A DNA stretch of 64,000 nt, taken from positions 1-64,000 of the forward strand of contig QHXR01000024.1 in assembly GCA_003223025.1 (NCBI GenBank), read 5' to 3'. The stretch comes from Acidobacteriota bacterium (lineage in GTDB: Bacteria > Acidobacteriota > Blastocatellia > Pyrinomonadales > Pyrinomonadaceae). Positions 1 through 8,305 of the stretch are shown here, one piece after another; the first letter of the stretch is position 1, and the number at the start of each line of letters is the position of its first letter. Made by a program: the position numbers and the translations under genes. Below the pieces are notes generated by a model. It saw only the letters and a list, made by a program, of their open reading frames with translations. It ran no database searches and had not been told where the DNA came from.

Positions 1-388
1 CAATGACCTTCTCCAGAATCGTCTCATCGACATCCGCGAGCTTCTTCACATACAAACATCCTTTCCCGGTCTTATGCTTCCCGAGCTTTTCCAAAAGCTT
101 CGCCTGATCCGCCGACCCGTTCAGAACGTACAACGAAAGATTTCCTTTCCGCGGCGAGAAACCGATCTTCATCCAATCGACCTCGCGCCCAGTCCGCGGC
201 GACTTATAAGCCCGGTTACCAAATCCGATGATCGCAGGCCCCCACATCTTCGGCTTGTCCCCCGTAGCTCGCTCCATCATCGCGGCGATCTTCTTGGCGT
301 CGCCGCGTTGCTCTACATCCGCAACACCGTTCAGAAAATCTTCAACGCTCGCGTTCGTTTCTTTCGTTTTAATCTCAACCTTCGCCAT
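1..388 (-). CDS. DUF1801 domain protein, C-terminus cut by window edge
   Basis: Reading leftwards from an ATG at 388 gives 129 codons with no stop before base 1, so the C-terminus lies outside the window. The protein starts MAKVEIKTKETNAS. Near residues 48-57 it has MWGPAIIGFG, followed by a GREVDWMKIGFSPRKG stretch and GKHKTGKGCLYVKKL at about 103-117. This order (WGP, GFSPRK, GKHKTGKxCLYxK) is typical of the small DUF1801/YdhG-like family, whose biochemical role is not established. There is no signal peptide, so it is probably cytosolic. It is divergent from the downstream tRNA gene. Family call is confident; function is unknown. Confidence 0.8.
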   Translation of the reverse strand, partial: MAKVEIKTKETNASVEDFLNGVADVEQRGDAKKIAAMMERATGDKPKMWGPAIIGFGNRAYKSPRTGREVDWMKIGFSPRKGNLSLYVLNGSADQAKLLEKLGKHKTGKGCLYVKKLADVDETILEKVI

Positions 389-411
389 AGTGCGGCAATT
401 GTAGACTAAGT

Positions 412-520
412 AAGTTTCTAGTTTCTAGTTTCTAGTTTCGGGACTTCAGGCTTTCGATCGATCGTGGAGTCGACAAACCAGAAACGAGAATCCAGGAACT
501 AGAAACCAGGAACTAGAAAC
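412..520. repeat. Imperfect inverted repeat built from GTTTCTA units
   Basis: The left arm (412-442) is several copies of the 7-mer GTTTCTA. The right arm (about 490-520) is the complementary series AACTAGAAACCAGG repeated twice. The arms pair imperfectly around a roughly 45-bp loop that contains GATCGATCGATC. The right arm ends directly at the TTGACA box of the tRNA promoter. It looks like a short non-coding repeat element, not a CRISPR: the units are too short and there are no unique spacers. Confidence 0.6.
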
Positions 521-549
521 TTGACATGCCCCGCCTAAGTTTTTACTCT
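521..549 (+). promoter_or_regulatory. Probable sigma-70-type promoter of tRNA-Asn
   Basis: TTGACA at 521-526 is a perfect -35 box. After a 17-bp spacer comes TACTCT at 544-549, which keeps the most conserved T, A and final T of a -10 box. The tRNA begins 28 bases further on. Spacing and position fit a stable-RNA promoter. Confidence 0.6.
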
Positions 550-577
550 TTTAGTTCGTCTCCGGACGAGCCATTGT

Positions 578-652
<75 letters not shown>

Positions 653-668
653 ATTTAATCAATAGTTT

Positions 669-700
669 AGCCCGACCTGTGGAGTCGGGCTTTTCTATTT
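669..700 (+). terminator. Rho-independent terminator of tRNA-Asn
   Basis: AGCCCGAC (669-676) and GTCGGGCT (684-691) form a perfect 8-bp stem with a 7-base loop, followed by TTTCTATTTTT. It lies 17 bases after the tRNA, as expected for a single-gene tRNA transcript. Confidence 0.85.
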
Positions 701-864
701 TTCCTCTAAGGTTTCCTCTACCGGGATTAAGATAGAACTGGATGGCCCGGCGAATCGAATACGGTGAAAGCTTAGTTCGATCTTGGAGGTATTGCGTCAA
801 TGAAGCCAGATTTGGGTTTGAGGCATCTAATGAAGTTGGGTGTTCGCACCCACGCCTTGTATTT

Positions 865-3426
865 ATGAAAACTCTTCTGTTACTCGCCCTGTCTTTCCAG
901 ATGGGATCGCTTGCCGTCAGAACTCAAACGGCCTCCTTTCAGCTCACACACAAAGGCAGCATTCTTCGCATAAAGTTCAGCCCAAGTGGCTCGAAGCTCG
1001 TGTCATATTCTTCCGGCAATCAGGATTTGTGTGTATGGGACGTTAAAACCGGTCGGGTTATTTGGAAGCGCCCGATCTCGTTTATTCAAAGAGCAGACGA
1101 GTACTACACGCTTGATTCTATTGCATGGAGTCCAGATGAAAAGTTGTTAGCTACCGGAAGCGCCAACGGAACCGTACAGGTATGGAACTCATTAACGGGC
1201 GAATTTCGTTGGATCGCGGAAGTAACGAAAAACGGTGTAGCGGCAATTGCGTTTAGCCCTGACGGAAAGACACTGGCTGCGGTTCCGTATACGGACGAGG
1301 CGATAACCGCGAAACTGCTCGATGCAAGTACCGGCAAATCAATAACGAACTATTCCGGAGACAAGTGTGAACACATCGCAGTGGCGTTTGATAAGAACGG
1401 AACGGAACTCCGCATAGGAGATTTGCACTCGGGTGTCTCTCGTTGGGATTTGATTTCGGGGAAGCTGACCGCTGGCAGCGACGGCGGATGCAAGTCGCTT
1501 TATTCTTACGGCGGCGAGCGCTCATACAGCTCTGACCTCAGTTTGTCTGTCCGCCGCTCGACCGCCGACAAGGTCGTGATCGAAAATGGTAACGGCAAAA
1601 CCATTAAGGAAACGAAACTCAACAATTCAAAACTGGAGTCTACGATCAATGCACAAGCGAAGTTGGCCGTTATCGGCGAATATGGCGGGTTCCGCCTATA
1701 CGATCTTGCAACGGGCAGTGAGAGATTGTTGGACGATTGTGTTTCGGGAAACACTTTTGACCTAAGTTCCGATGGCCAAATGTTTGCGCAGAGTTGTAGC
1801 GGTTTTAAGACCGTGATCAAAGTGAGGCACCTTGCGACCGGACAGCTTTCGTTGCTGGACGGACATCCGAGTAACATTCATGCAATCTCATACAGTCCCG
1901 ACTATTCCTTGTTAGCGGTGGCTGGAAACGACGGTAATGCCTATTTGTTCGCCGCTGACAGTAAACGTTTGATCAGAACACTCGAGGGCGACGGGAACCG
2001 ACTTACCGCCTTGACCTTCCGTCCGGACGGCAAATCACTGTTTACTGGTGCCGAAAATGGAATGCTGCGCGAATGGGACGTAGCGTCTGGCACGCGCTTA
2101 AAAGATGTGAAGATCAGCGACCGGTCAGACGATGTCGAACGAATCGAGGCTAGCAAGGATGGCAAGGGTATTTTGGTCTTCATCAATGGAGAGCTATTGC
2201 TATTGAATGCAGACCTCACACCAAAGCGATCTTTGACTACGCCTGAAGGGGATGGTTCGACGTCAGGACAGATGACATCAACTTATTCATCAGTTCCTAT
2301 CTCGGGGGCCAGCTTCGTCGGAGATGGATCGACAACCGTGACAGGTCATTGGGACGGTTCGATAAGGATTTGGGATAGTGGTTCTGGACGTCAGATAAGA
2401 AAATTGGTTGTCGCCGATTCAATCCGGTTGGTTGCGTCGATTCCCGCTCGGCCGGCTGTCGTTACGGTGATCAAAGAAAAAGATCGGGCACGACTTCTGG
2501 TAGTGTCGGCCAGCGACGGAGAGGTGTTAAGACGAACTGAGCCCTTCGAGGGTTCATACGCAGAAAAACTAATGGTCAGCCCAGACGGGAGCTTTGCCGC
2601 CGTTACAGACATTTCCGGCGACACTTTCATTATTGACTTAAATACGATGGCGGTTCGAGAGGTCACCCGGCTTTCAGGTTCTGACTCAGTTGCCTTCAAC
2701 TCCGACTCGACAACGTTCTTTGTCGGAGGAGCGAATCAAAATCTCGAACTCTACGATACGCTCAGCCTTAACAAGCTGTGGCAACTGATACCAGATTTTG
2801 AGCCGTCACCGACTGAATTGAAACTTGCTGAGGAGAGCCGACGTCAACGGCAAGGCATCGCCGACATAAAATCTAAACGCGATAAGCAGGCCTCGATCGA
2901 CGTTGCCAAATATTCAAAACAGATAGAAGTTTCATTCCTGCACTTCGGCAATATGTCCGATCCAGGAAACAAGAAAATGATCGAATCGGACAAGCTCAAT
3001 GAGAGCAATAGGGTCACCTCAAAAAAGGCCGCGAACACCGCTTGGTTTCGATTGACCAACCATTCCCCACTCCCTGTTAACATTCCGACAGAAAGTATGT
3101 ATCTTCCAAATCCGAAATGCTTTCACCAGTTTTCCAACGGAGAAAAGCTATTTGGTTCGTGCGGTGAGCGTGAAGTTGGAATCTGGTATGGAGTCAAAGA
3201 CAAGAACGGGAAATGGGTGCCTTACGGGTTCGACTTTGGCTCATCATTCAACTTATTGCCCGCAACCTCAGTCGTATTTCCGATCCCATTGGATTTGTTG
3301 GACAAAGAGTACCGGATCGTTTTCAGTTATGCCTTTCAAAATGTAAGAGCCAGTGAAAATGAGCGGGAATGGGATTACGGTGAAAAGGTCGAACTATCGA
3401 TTGATAAGAAATTGTTTCCAAAATGA
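865..3426 (+). CDS. Secreted WD40-repeat protein
   Basis: An open frame begins at 742, but the ATG at 865 starts a clear signal peptide (MKTLLLLALSFQMGSLAV), so 865 is preferred, giving 853 residues. Many WD40-type blades follow, recognisable from recurring FSPDGK/SPDEKLLATGS, VQVWNS and LREWDVASG-type stretches over roughly residues 40-640. This predicts one or two beta-propellers in the periplasm or at the cell surface. The last ~190 residues are not WD40: a charged linker rich in Lys/Arg/Glu is followed by a globular domain. No enzyme motif is visible, and WD40 propellers normally serve as binding scaffolds. It is a stand-alone gene between the tRNA and the glycosyltransferase block; the partner is unknown. 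Confidence 0.8.
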   Translation: MKTLLLLALSFQMGSLAVRTQTASFQLTHKGSILRIKFSPSGSKLVSYSSGNQDLCVWDVKTGRVIWKRPISFIQRADEYYTLDSIAWSPDEKLLATGSANGTVQVWNSLTGEFRWIAEVTKNGVAAIAFSPDGKTLAAVPYTDEAITAKLLDASTGKSITNYSGDKCEHIAVAFDKNGTELRIGDLHSGVSRWDLISGKLTAGSDGGCKSLYSYGGERSYSSDLSLSVRRSTADKVVIENGNGKTIKETKLNNSKLESTINAQAKLAVIGEYGGFRLYDLATGSERLLDDCVSGNTFDLSSDGQMFAQSCSGFKTVIKVRHLATGQLSLLDGHPSNIHAISYSPDYSLLAVAGNDGNAYLFAADSKRLIRTLEGDGNRLTALTFRPDGKSLFTGAENGMLREWDVASGTRLKDVKISDRSDDVERIEASKDGKGILVFINGELLLLNADLTPKRSLTTPEGDGSTSGQMTSTYSSVPISGASFVGDGSTTVTGHWDGSIRIWDSGSGRQIRKLVVADSIRLVASIPARPAVVTVIKEKDRARLLVVSASDGEVLRRTEPFEGSYAEKLMVSPDGSFAAVTDISGDTFIIDLNTMAVREVTRLSGSDSVAFNSDSTTFFVGGANQNLELYDTLSLNKLWQLIPDFEPSPTELKLAEESRRQRQGIADIKSKRDKQASIDVAKYSKQIEVSFLHFGNMSDPGNKKMIESDKLNESNRVTSKKAANTAWFRLTNHSPLPVNIPTESMYLPNPKCFHQFSNGEKLFGSCGEREVGIWYGVKDKNGKWVPYGFDFGSSFNLLPATSVVFPIPLDLLDKEYRIVFSYAFQNVRASENEREWDYGEKVELSIDKKLFPK

Positions 3427-3545
3427 CACTCGGCACACGTCAACAAATACTATCGCCGGAATCTTCTCTGCAGGTGTTGCCAGCTTCGTCATTTTGGATT
3501 CCAACTTGCTTACTTGGAGGGATCAGGGATTACCGATCCTCTCCG

Positions 3546-4271
3546 TCACTCATCCATTTCGCCATCATCATTCTTCTCTGAATGCGCGATTCTTCTTCGA
3601 TCCATCGAGCTCTTCAGAATTCGTAGATAGTCGTTTACCTCCGAGCGGGCGCGGATACCGAGATTGTTGTTGTGGATCCGGCGGCGGAGGTGGAGGTCGG
3701 GCATGAGTTTGTAATTGAATCCTTCTTCCTTGGCCCGGAGGAGCCAGTCGACGAACTCGCCTACTGTTCTTTCTTCACTGAACGGGCCGATCCGGTTAAA
3801 GGATTCGCGTTTGATGAGCATCGTGGCTTGAGTGATGCCCTTGAGCAGATCGGTATCCGGCGCGATCGGTTTTGCTGTCGCTTGATCCCAGTCGGCTTGG
3901 AAGACCTGCTGCATCATTCCGAAAACGGCGTCGAGAGACGGGTCCGCTGCAAGCTCATTCAATTGCGACTCGAGTTTGAATTCCGTCCATACGTCGTCCG
4001 CATCCAGAAACGCCAGGTAATCTCCCTTCGCTATCTCGATCGCTCTATTGCGCGCTGCGGCGGCCCCGTTGTTTTCCTGAGTTACGAGGACGACACCTCG
4101 ATCTGAAAACGATTCGACAACGCGGTGCGTATTATCGGTCGAGCCATCGTCGACCACGATCACCTCAAAGTTTTTATAGCTCTGACTGAGTACGCTTTCG
4201 ATGGCTTCCGCGATAAATTCTTCGGCGTTGAACGCCCCGATCACGACACTGATCATGGATTTCGACTGCAA
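3546..4271 (-). CDS. GT2 family glycosyltransferase (short)
   Basis: 241 residues of GT-A fold. ISVVIGAFNAEEFIAEAIES opens the domain, the nucleotide-binding DDGS is at 41-44, and the metal-binding DADD (DXD equivalent) is at 90-93. It would transfer a sugar from a nucleotide-sugar donor to a glycan or lipid acceptor on the cytoplasmic side. No membrane segment is visible. It is shorter than the two related GT2 proteins in this locus (325-326 residues) and lacks their C-terminal helical domain. The start could be residue 1 or the Met at residue 6 (MISVV). It is divergent from the PqqD-like gene across 58 bp and probably belongs to the same glycan locus. Confidence 0.85.
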   Translation of the reverse strand: MQSKSMISVVIGAFNAEEFIAEAIESVLSQSYKNFEVIVVDDGSTDNTHRVVESFSDRGVVLVTQENNGAAAARNRAIEIAKGDYLAFLDADDVWTEFKLESQLNELAADPSLDAVFGMMQQVFQADWDQATAKPIAPDTDLLKGITQATMLIKRESFNRIGPFSEERTVGEFVDWLLRAKEEGFNYKLMPDLHLRRRIHNNNLGIRARSEVNDYLRILKSSMDRRRIAHSEKNDDGEMDE

Positions 4272-4281
4272 CGGCTAAAAC

Positions 4282-4309
4282 TTGAACCGAGACTGCTGAA
4301 TGTTAATAT
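4282..4309 (+). promoter_or_regulatory. Possible promoter of the PqqD-HprK-TPR operon
   Basis: TTGAAC (4282-4287), a 16-bp gap and TAATAT (4304-4309) resemble -35 and -10 boxes just upstream of the ATG at 4330. The predicted start of transcription would leave a leader of only about 14 bases, and no strong Shine-Dalgarno is visible. Confidence 0.35.
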
Positions 4310-4329
4310 GCTTCTTCGCATTGTAATTT

Positions 4330-4761
4330 ATGACTCGATACAAAATTAATTCTCCGTACGTCGTGTCGGAAGTTTTTGCTGACAACGAAGCCGCAATCAT
4401 CAATCTCAAAACCGGAACTTATCACAGCCTGAACACGATGGCGACGGCGATCTGGACATTGGTCGAGAGCGGTGCGAACCTCGACGAGCTTACCGCGTTC
4501 GCGATCGACAATCATGACGTTGATAGAGAGACAGCCAACGCAGACATTGAGCAGTTCCTCGAAAGTCTGGTCAAGGCTGATCTGATCGTTCCGACCGAAA
4601 CGGAGCGAGAGGTTCACGTTTCTGAGAGCGCTTCTTCAAAAAAGCGTGACTATGAACGACCGGTGCTCGAGTCGTACGAGGACATGCAGGAGCTGCTTTT
4701 GCTAGATCCGATCCACGAGGTTGACGAAACGACCTGGCTACATAAGAAAGCCGGCGGATAG
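4330..4761 (+). CDS. PqqD-like (RRE) protein with leader-peptide-like C-terminal tail
   Basis: 143 residues. Residues 1-88 form a PqqD/RRE-type winged-helix domain: beta-rich VVSEVFADNEAAIINLKTGTY, then HSLNTMATAIWTLV, an acidic helical part and a final FLESLVKADLIV helix. PqqD-type domains bind leader peptides of ribosomally made, modified peptides. After a hydrophilic linker (89-107) comes an unusual tail: YERPVL at 108-113, which fits the YxxPxL pattern of lasso-peptide leaders, then DMQELLLLDPIHEVDE (118-133) and a Lys-rich end. The tail may be a docking element or a fused substrate; this is inference. It is first in a three-gene unit with an HPr-kinase-like protein (17 bp gap) and a TPR protein. 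Confidence 0.75.
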   Translation: MTRYKINSPYVVSEVFADNEAAIINLKTGTYHSLNTMATAIWTLVESGANLDELTAFAIDNHDVDRETANADIEQFLESLVKADLIVPTETEREVHVSESASSKKRDYERPVLESYEDMQELLLLDPIHEVDETTWLHKKAGG

Positions 4762-4778
4762 ATCCTTTCATTTTTGCA

Positions 4779-5882
4779 ATGCACGACTTTTTGGAAATAA
4801 AACAGCTCGGCGACAACCAGGTCCTGAATCATTTTCAGGACTTTTTTTCGGCCTATGCGAGCGCCGCCGCGGCAGTTGGTACGACGACTGAGCTAAACGT
4901 CGAAGTCGCCCGCCGGAAAGTCGATTTGCATATTGCGGGGAATGACCTCGCGGCGAAGCTGACGCGTGCGATCCAACACCGCCGCACTGACGCCTCATCC
5001 GCAAAGGATGCGGCCCTCTATATTTTTGAATCCGAAAAACCCGAGCATCATCTGCCGCCCTTTTTTGTTCGGCTGATCGAGATCGTGAAAACTCATCCGA
5101 ATCCGGGCCTGCGCAGGTTCCGAGGCGACATTCCGGTGTTAACGAATCATCGCTTCAGGGCAGCGATGACCGATTTCTCGTTCACGATGGCGGATATCGA
5201 AACGAGTGTTTGCGTCCATTGGGTCGCCGGTGCGAACTCGATCCCATCATACGAGCTAGCCGCTCCGCTCCGCGTTCCGTTTAATTTCATTTTGAATAGT
5301 GCAACGCGGCAGCTCGTCCATGGCGGAGCTGTCGGAAATGAGAAAGGTGGGGTGTTCCTCGGCGGCGTGGGAGGCTCGGGAAAGTCTACGACCGCGATCA
5401 ATTCGCTCTCGTCGTCCGAGTTGCGTTACGCCGGAGACGATTACGTTCTGCTCGACTTCGACCGCGTGCCCGTCGCTTTCAATCTTTACGGAACGGCAAA
5501 GGTAAAAAGCGTGGAAGACACGATTCGGTTCCCACGCTTCAAAGATCACTTCGAGATCGCGTCGGCCGACACTTCGTTCGGCAAGCCCGTACTCTTCGTC
5601 ACCGAACATTTTCCGGATAAGATCGCCGCGCAGCTTCCGCTAAATGCGATCGTTTTCCCAAAGTTCGAGGCCGGCGCGAAACTGCAGGTTGCAGAGATGT
5701 CGCGGCAAGTAGTATTTCGCGAGATCGCTACGTCGACGGTTCGCCAAACGGCCGGGAACGAGCACGAAACCGTTGCGCTTATCGGTCGCCTTGTGCGCGA
5801 ATTGCCGTGTTACAAGCTGACTTTCGGCGAAGAGCAAAGCGGGATACCGGATGCTTTGATCCGGATCATCGAGAAAACATAA
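4779..5882 (+). CDS. HPr kinase/phosphorylase-like kinase
   Basis: 367 residues. The C-terminal half resembles the HprK kinase fold: HGGAVGNEKGGVFLGGVG leads into a P-loop GGVGGSGKST at 195-204, and AGDDYVLL at 218-225 carries the acidic pair expected near the metal site. The N-terminal ~170 residues are variable. Classical HprK phosphorylates Ser46 of HPr, but no PTS gene is near. Homologues in lasso-peptide clusters phosphorylate the peptide's C-terminal residue, so a peptide or protein substrate of the adjacent PqqD-like factor is plausible (inference). A generic nucleotide-dependent role cannot be excluded. It starts 17 bp after the PqqD gene and its TAA abuts the next ATG, so the three genes are very likely co-transcribed. 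Confidence 0.75.
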   Translation: MHDFLEIKQLGDNQVLNHFQDFFSAYASAAAAVGTTTELNVEVARRKVDLHIAGNDLAAKLTRAIQHRRTDASSAKDAALYIFESEKPEHHLPPFFVRLIEIVKTHPNPGLRRFRGDIPVLTNHRFRAAMTDFSFTMADIETSVCVHWVAGANSIPSYELAAPLRVPFNFILNSATRQLVHGGAVGNEKGGVFLGGVGGSGKSTTAINSLSSSELRYAGDDYVLLDFDRVPVAFNLYGTAKVKSVEDTIRFPRFKDHFEIASADTSFGKPVLFVTEHFPDKIAAQLPLNAIVFPKFEAGAKLQVAEMSRQVVFREIATSTVRQTAGNEHETVALIGRLVRELPCYKLTFGEEQSGIPDALIRIIEKT

Positions 5883-6569
5883 ATGAACGAGACGGCCGCG
5901 AAAGAGATGTTGCGTAAGATGGCGGGCCTCCGCCGTCAAAGCGAGCCGTCCGATAGCATGGAGTTCTACCGTCGGGGTCTGCAGCTTTTTCGAGATCGCG
6001 CATTCGCAGTGGCGCTCGAGTGCTTTTACAGTTCGATCAACATCGATCCCGAATTCGCTTTCGCATTTTATTACGCCGGCCGCGCGCATCGGAGTCTTGG
6101 CAACTCTGCTGAAGCCAAAACGATGTTCAAGCGATCGGTCGCCCTCAATTCCTTTCACGCACCTTCGCTGGCGTATCTCGGGGATATTTTTCTCAGAGAG
6201 GATAATTTGATCAAGGCGGAAAAATGCTTCCGCGCATCACTTCGGCTCCAACCGGACAATCGGCTCGCTTTAGGAAGTCTGGCTCGATTGGCCAGGCAAG
6301 ATCGAATCGAAAAGCAAACTGTTATCGATCTGCTGCGCGACGCCTATTCTGGAGGCTCAAAGGATCCGACACTGCTGATGGAATTGTTCTCGCTTCAGAG
6401 TCCCGCCAGCGATATGTGTATCGCCCTGGGCGACGAGCTTTTCAGTGAGCAGTCATATTACCGCGCAGCATTTTTCTATAAGGCGTTCTTGGACAGAAGT
6501 AGCGACAGCGAGACGGTCCGCGAAAGATACGAGAAATGTTTAGAAATGCTAAAGGGAAACTCGACCTGA
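5883..6569 (+). CDS. TPR-repeat protein
   Basis: 228 residues and no signal peptide. The ATG follows the preceding TAA without a gap, suggesting translational coupling. Tetratricopeptide helices are visible as FAFAFYYAGRAHRSLGN.SAEAKTMFKRSV (about 55-85) and SLAYLGDIFLRE..KAEKCFRASLRLQP (about 95-128), with two or three weaker repeats after them. TPR arrays mediate protein-protein contacts, so this may scaffold the PqqD-like and kinase-like partners. No catalytic residues are apparent. Its 3' end overlaps the convergent GT2 gene by 21 bp. Confidence 0.75.
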   Translation: MNETAAKEMLRKMAGLRRQSEPSDSMEFYRRGLQLFRDRAFAVALECFYSSINIDPEFAFAFYYAGRAHRSLGNSAEAKTMFKRSVALNSFHAPSLAYLGDIFLREDNLIKAEKCFRASLRLQPDNRLALGSLARLARQDRIEKQTVIDLLRDAYSGGSKDPTLLMELFSLQSPASDMCIALGDELFSEQSYYRAAFFYKAFLDRSSDSETVRERYEKCLEMLKGNST

Positions 6570-7529
6570 AAAGCGATCAGCGAGAACATTCCATTCTCGC
6601 GAATTAAAAAGCTTCTCGACGTTCAGAGTCGTTTCGCCATCGGCGAGCGAATATCTTTCGAAAGAATAAAACCAGCTCATCAGCATCCCGAAGTTTTCGA
6701 GGCCGGTGTATTTGACCGATTCGAGCAGATACTTCTCCATCTCGCCCACCTCACCGGCCGCGAAGCAATCATAGGCGGCCCAGATCAAACCGTGGTATCT
6801 CAAATCATTCTCGATCAGGCGAATTGGAGGAGGGACGTCGGGGGTTTGAAAAAATTTATCCAATACTCGCTGAAGACCCTCATTCCGCCGCCGCACGTGG
6901 TTCGTCGCGTTACCTGAATGCTTGCGGTAATCGACCGCGATCTCGCGCAGCCACTCGGCTCGACAGCCCGCTGACGCCAGGCGAAGGATGAGATCGACGT
7001 CTTCCGAGTTGGTGAGTGATTCGTCGAAGCCGCCGATTTCTAAAAGCCTTTCGCGGACGATCATCAATGCGCTCGGCAGCACCGGAACTGAACTGATCCA
7101 GTTGAAAAGGTCGAGGTGCGGAACGTCCAGCCAAGGCGGGCGATCGTTTATCGTATTTAGATTCTCGTCGCAAACCCGCCACCCGCTGATGACGATCTCG
7201 CAGTTGCTATCCAGCGCGACCTGAACCTGCATTTCGAGTTTTTCTTTTAGGGCGAAGACGTCGTCGGCATCCAGGAAAGCGACATATTTTCCGGCGGCGG
7301 TATTGATGCCGCGGTTTCTCGCCGCGGATACGCCCGCCCTTTCCTGAGTAATCAGCCGAACGCGCGGCAAATATTTTTCGACGATGTCGCGGGTCGCGTC
7401 CGTCGAGCCGTCGTCGATGACAATGATCTCGATCGATTCGAGAGTTTGCCCGAGAGCACTGTCGATCGCTTCCGCGATGAATCGTGCGGCGTTATGAGCG
7501 GGAATTATCACACTGACTTGCAGTTCCAT
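6549..7529 (-). CDS. GT2 family glycosyltransferase
   Basis: 326 residues. The GT-A domain opens with VSVIIPAHNAARFIAEAIDS, DDGS is at 39-42 and DADD at 87-90. An acidic acceptor-side motif NSEDVDLILRLA follows, and then a C-terminal helical domain of about 100 residues ending ...LFNSREWNVLADRF. The C-terminal domain resembles that of the GT2 gene at 11402-12379, so the two are probably paralogues. It starts directly after the stop of the ABC ATPase gene and is the last gene of the six-gene minus-strand operon. Predicted role: adding a sugar to the glycan exported by the adjacent ABC transporter. Donor and linkage cannot be told from sequence. Confidence 0.87.
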   Translation of the reverse strand: MELQVSVIIPAHNAARFIAEAIDSALGQTLESIEIIVIDDGSTDATRDIVEKYLPRVRLITQERAGVSAARNRGINTAAGKYVAFLDADDVFALKEKLEMQVQVALDSNCEIVISGWRVCDENLNTINDRPPWLDVPHLDLFNWISSVPVLPSALMIVRERLLEIGGFDESLTNSEDVDLILRLASAGCRAEWLREIAVDYRKHSGNATNHVRRRNEGLQRVLDKFFQTPDVPPPIRLIENDLRYHGLIWAAYDCFAAGEVGEMEKYLLESVKYTGLENFGMLMSWFYSFERYSLADGETTLNVEKLFNSREWNVLADRFSGRVSL

Positions 7530-8297
7530 CTATTGTTTCGTATCCCGCAATGCGCTCTCGTACGCCCTTTGAACCTCGTCAACTTTACCGTCCATTTTCT
7601 GAACACCTTTTTCCAGCCATATCGCCCGGCCGCAAACTTCGCTCATTTTGTTTATGTCGTGCGAAACGAAGAGCGTCGTCACGCCTTGCTGCTGAAGTTG
7701 TTTTACTTTCTCGACGCATCGCTGTTGAAAATCCAGATCGCCGACGGCGAGCACTTCGTCGAGAAAAAGTATCTCGGGCCGGCCGTGGGCGGTGATCGCG
7801 AAAGAAAGCCTGACCTGCATTCCCGAAGAATAGTGTTTCACCTGCGTCTCGAGAAACTTTTCCAGTCCGGCGAACTCGACGATGTCGTCGAAACGTTCGC
7901 GTATCTCGCGGATCTTCATTCCCTGCATCGCACCAAGAAGAAAAATATTCTCGCGGCCGGTCAGATCCTGGTTGAATCCCCCGCCGATCTCGAGCAGCGA
8001 ACCCGTTCGCCCGTAGATCAAAACCTGACCGGAAGTTGGAAAACTGATACGCGAGAGAATCTTGAGCAGCGTCGATTTCCCCGAACCGTTCGATCCGATA
8101 ATCCCCAAACTCTCGCCGCGAGCGACGTCGAAATTTACATCGTGCAAAGCGTAGAACTCGCCGTCTTCAAGATGCTCGGACAGACTCGTCACATCGCCGA
8201 ATCCCCGCGCGATCGCCCGATGCACGGTTGCGAATAAGAAACCTCGCGTCTGATAGCGATAGGCCTTGTACAAATTTTCGACCCTGAGCATCAGCAT
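7530..8297 (-). CDS. Polysaccharide/O-antigen-type ABC exporter ATPase (Wzt-like)
   Basis: 255 residues. Walker A GSNGSGKST at 68-76, ABC signature YSSGM at 156-160 and Walker B ILFLDE at 176-181, followed by AVGD. The long N-terminal insert (about 17-50) before the first beta strand and the EIGGGFNQDLTGRENI segment are typical of the Wzt/TagH/KpsT group that drives glycan export. It ends shortly after the nucleotide-binding domain, so it lacks the C-terminal carbohydrate-binding domain found in some Wzt proteins. Export would then not depend on recognising a specific terminal cap. The partner permease ends 8 bp upstream. Confidence 0.9.
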   Translation of the reverse strand: MLMLRVENLYKAYRYQTRGFLFATVHRAIARGFGDVTSLSEHLEDGEFYALHDVNFDVARGESLGIIGSNGSGKSTLLKILSRISFPTSGQVLIYGRTGSLLEIGGGFNQDLTGRENIFLLGAMQGMKIREIRERFDDIVEFAGLEKFLETQVKHYSSGMQVRLSFAITAHGRPEILFLDEVLAVGDLDFQQRCVEKVKQLQQQGVTTLFVSHDINKMSEVCGRAIWLEKGVQKMDGKVDEVQRAYESALRDTKQ

Positions 8298-8305
8298 CGT
8301 TATAA

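Noticed and set aside
412-520. CRISPR-like array
   Set aside because: Units are 7-14 bp, imperfect, oppositely oriented and lack unique spacers or cas genes.
742-864. N-terminal extension of the WD40 protein from ATG 742
   Set aside because: It would place a clear signal peptide 41 residues inside the protein; ATG 865 starts it properly.
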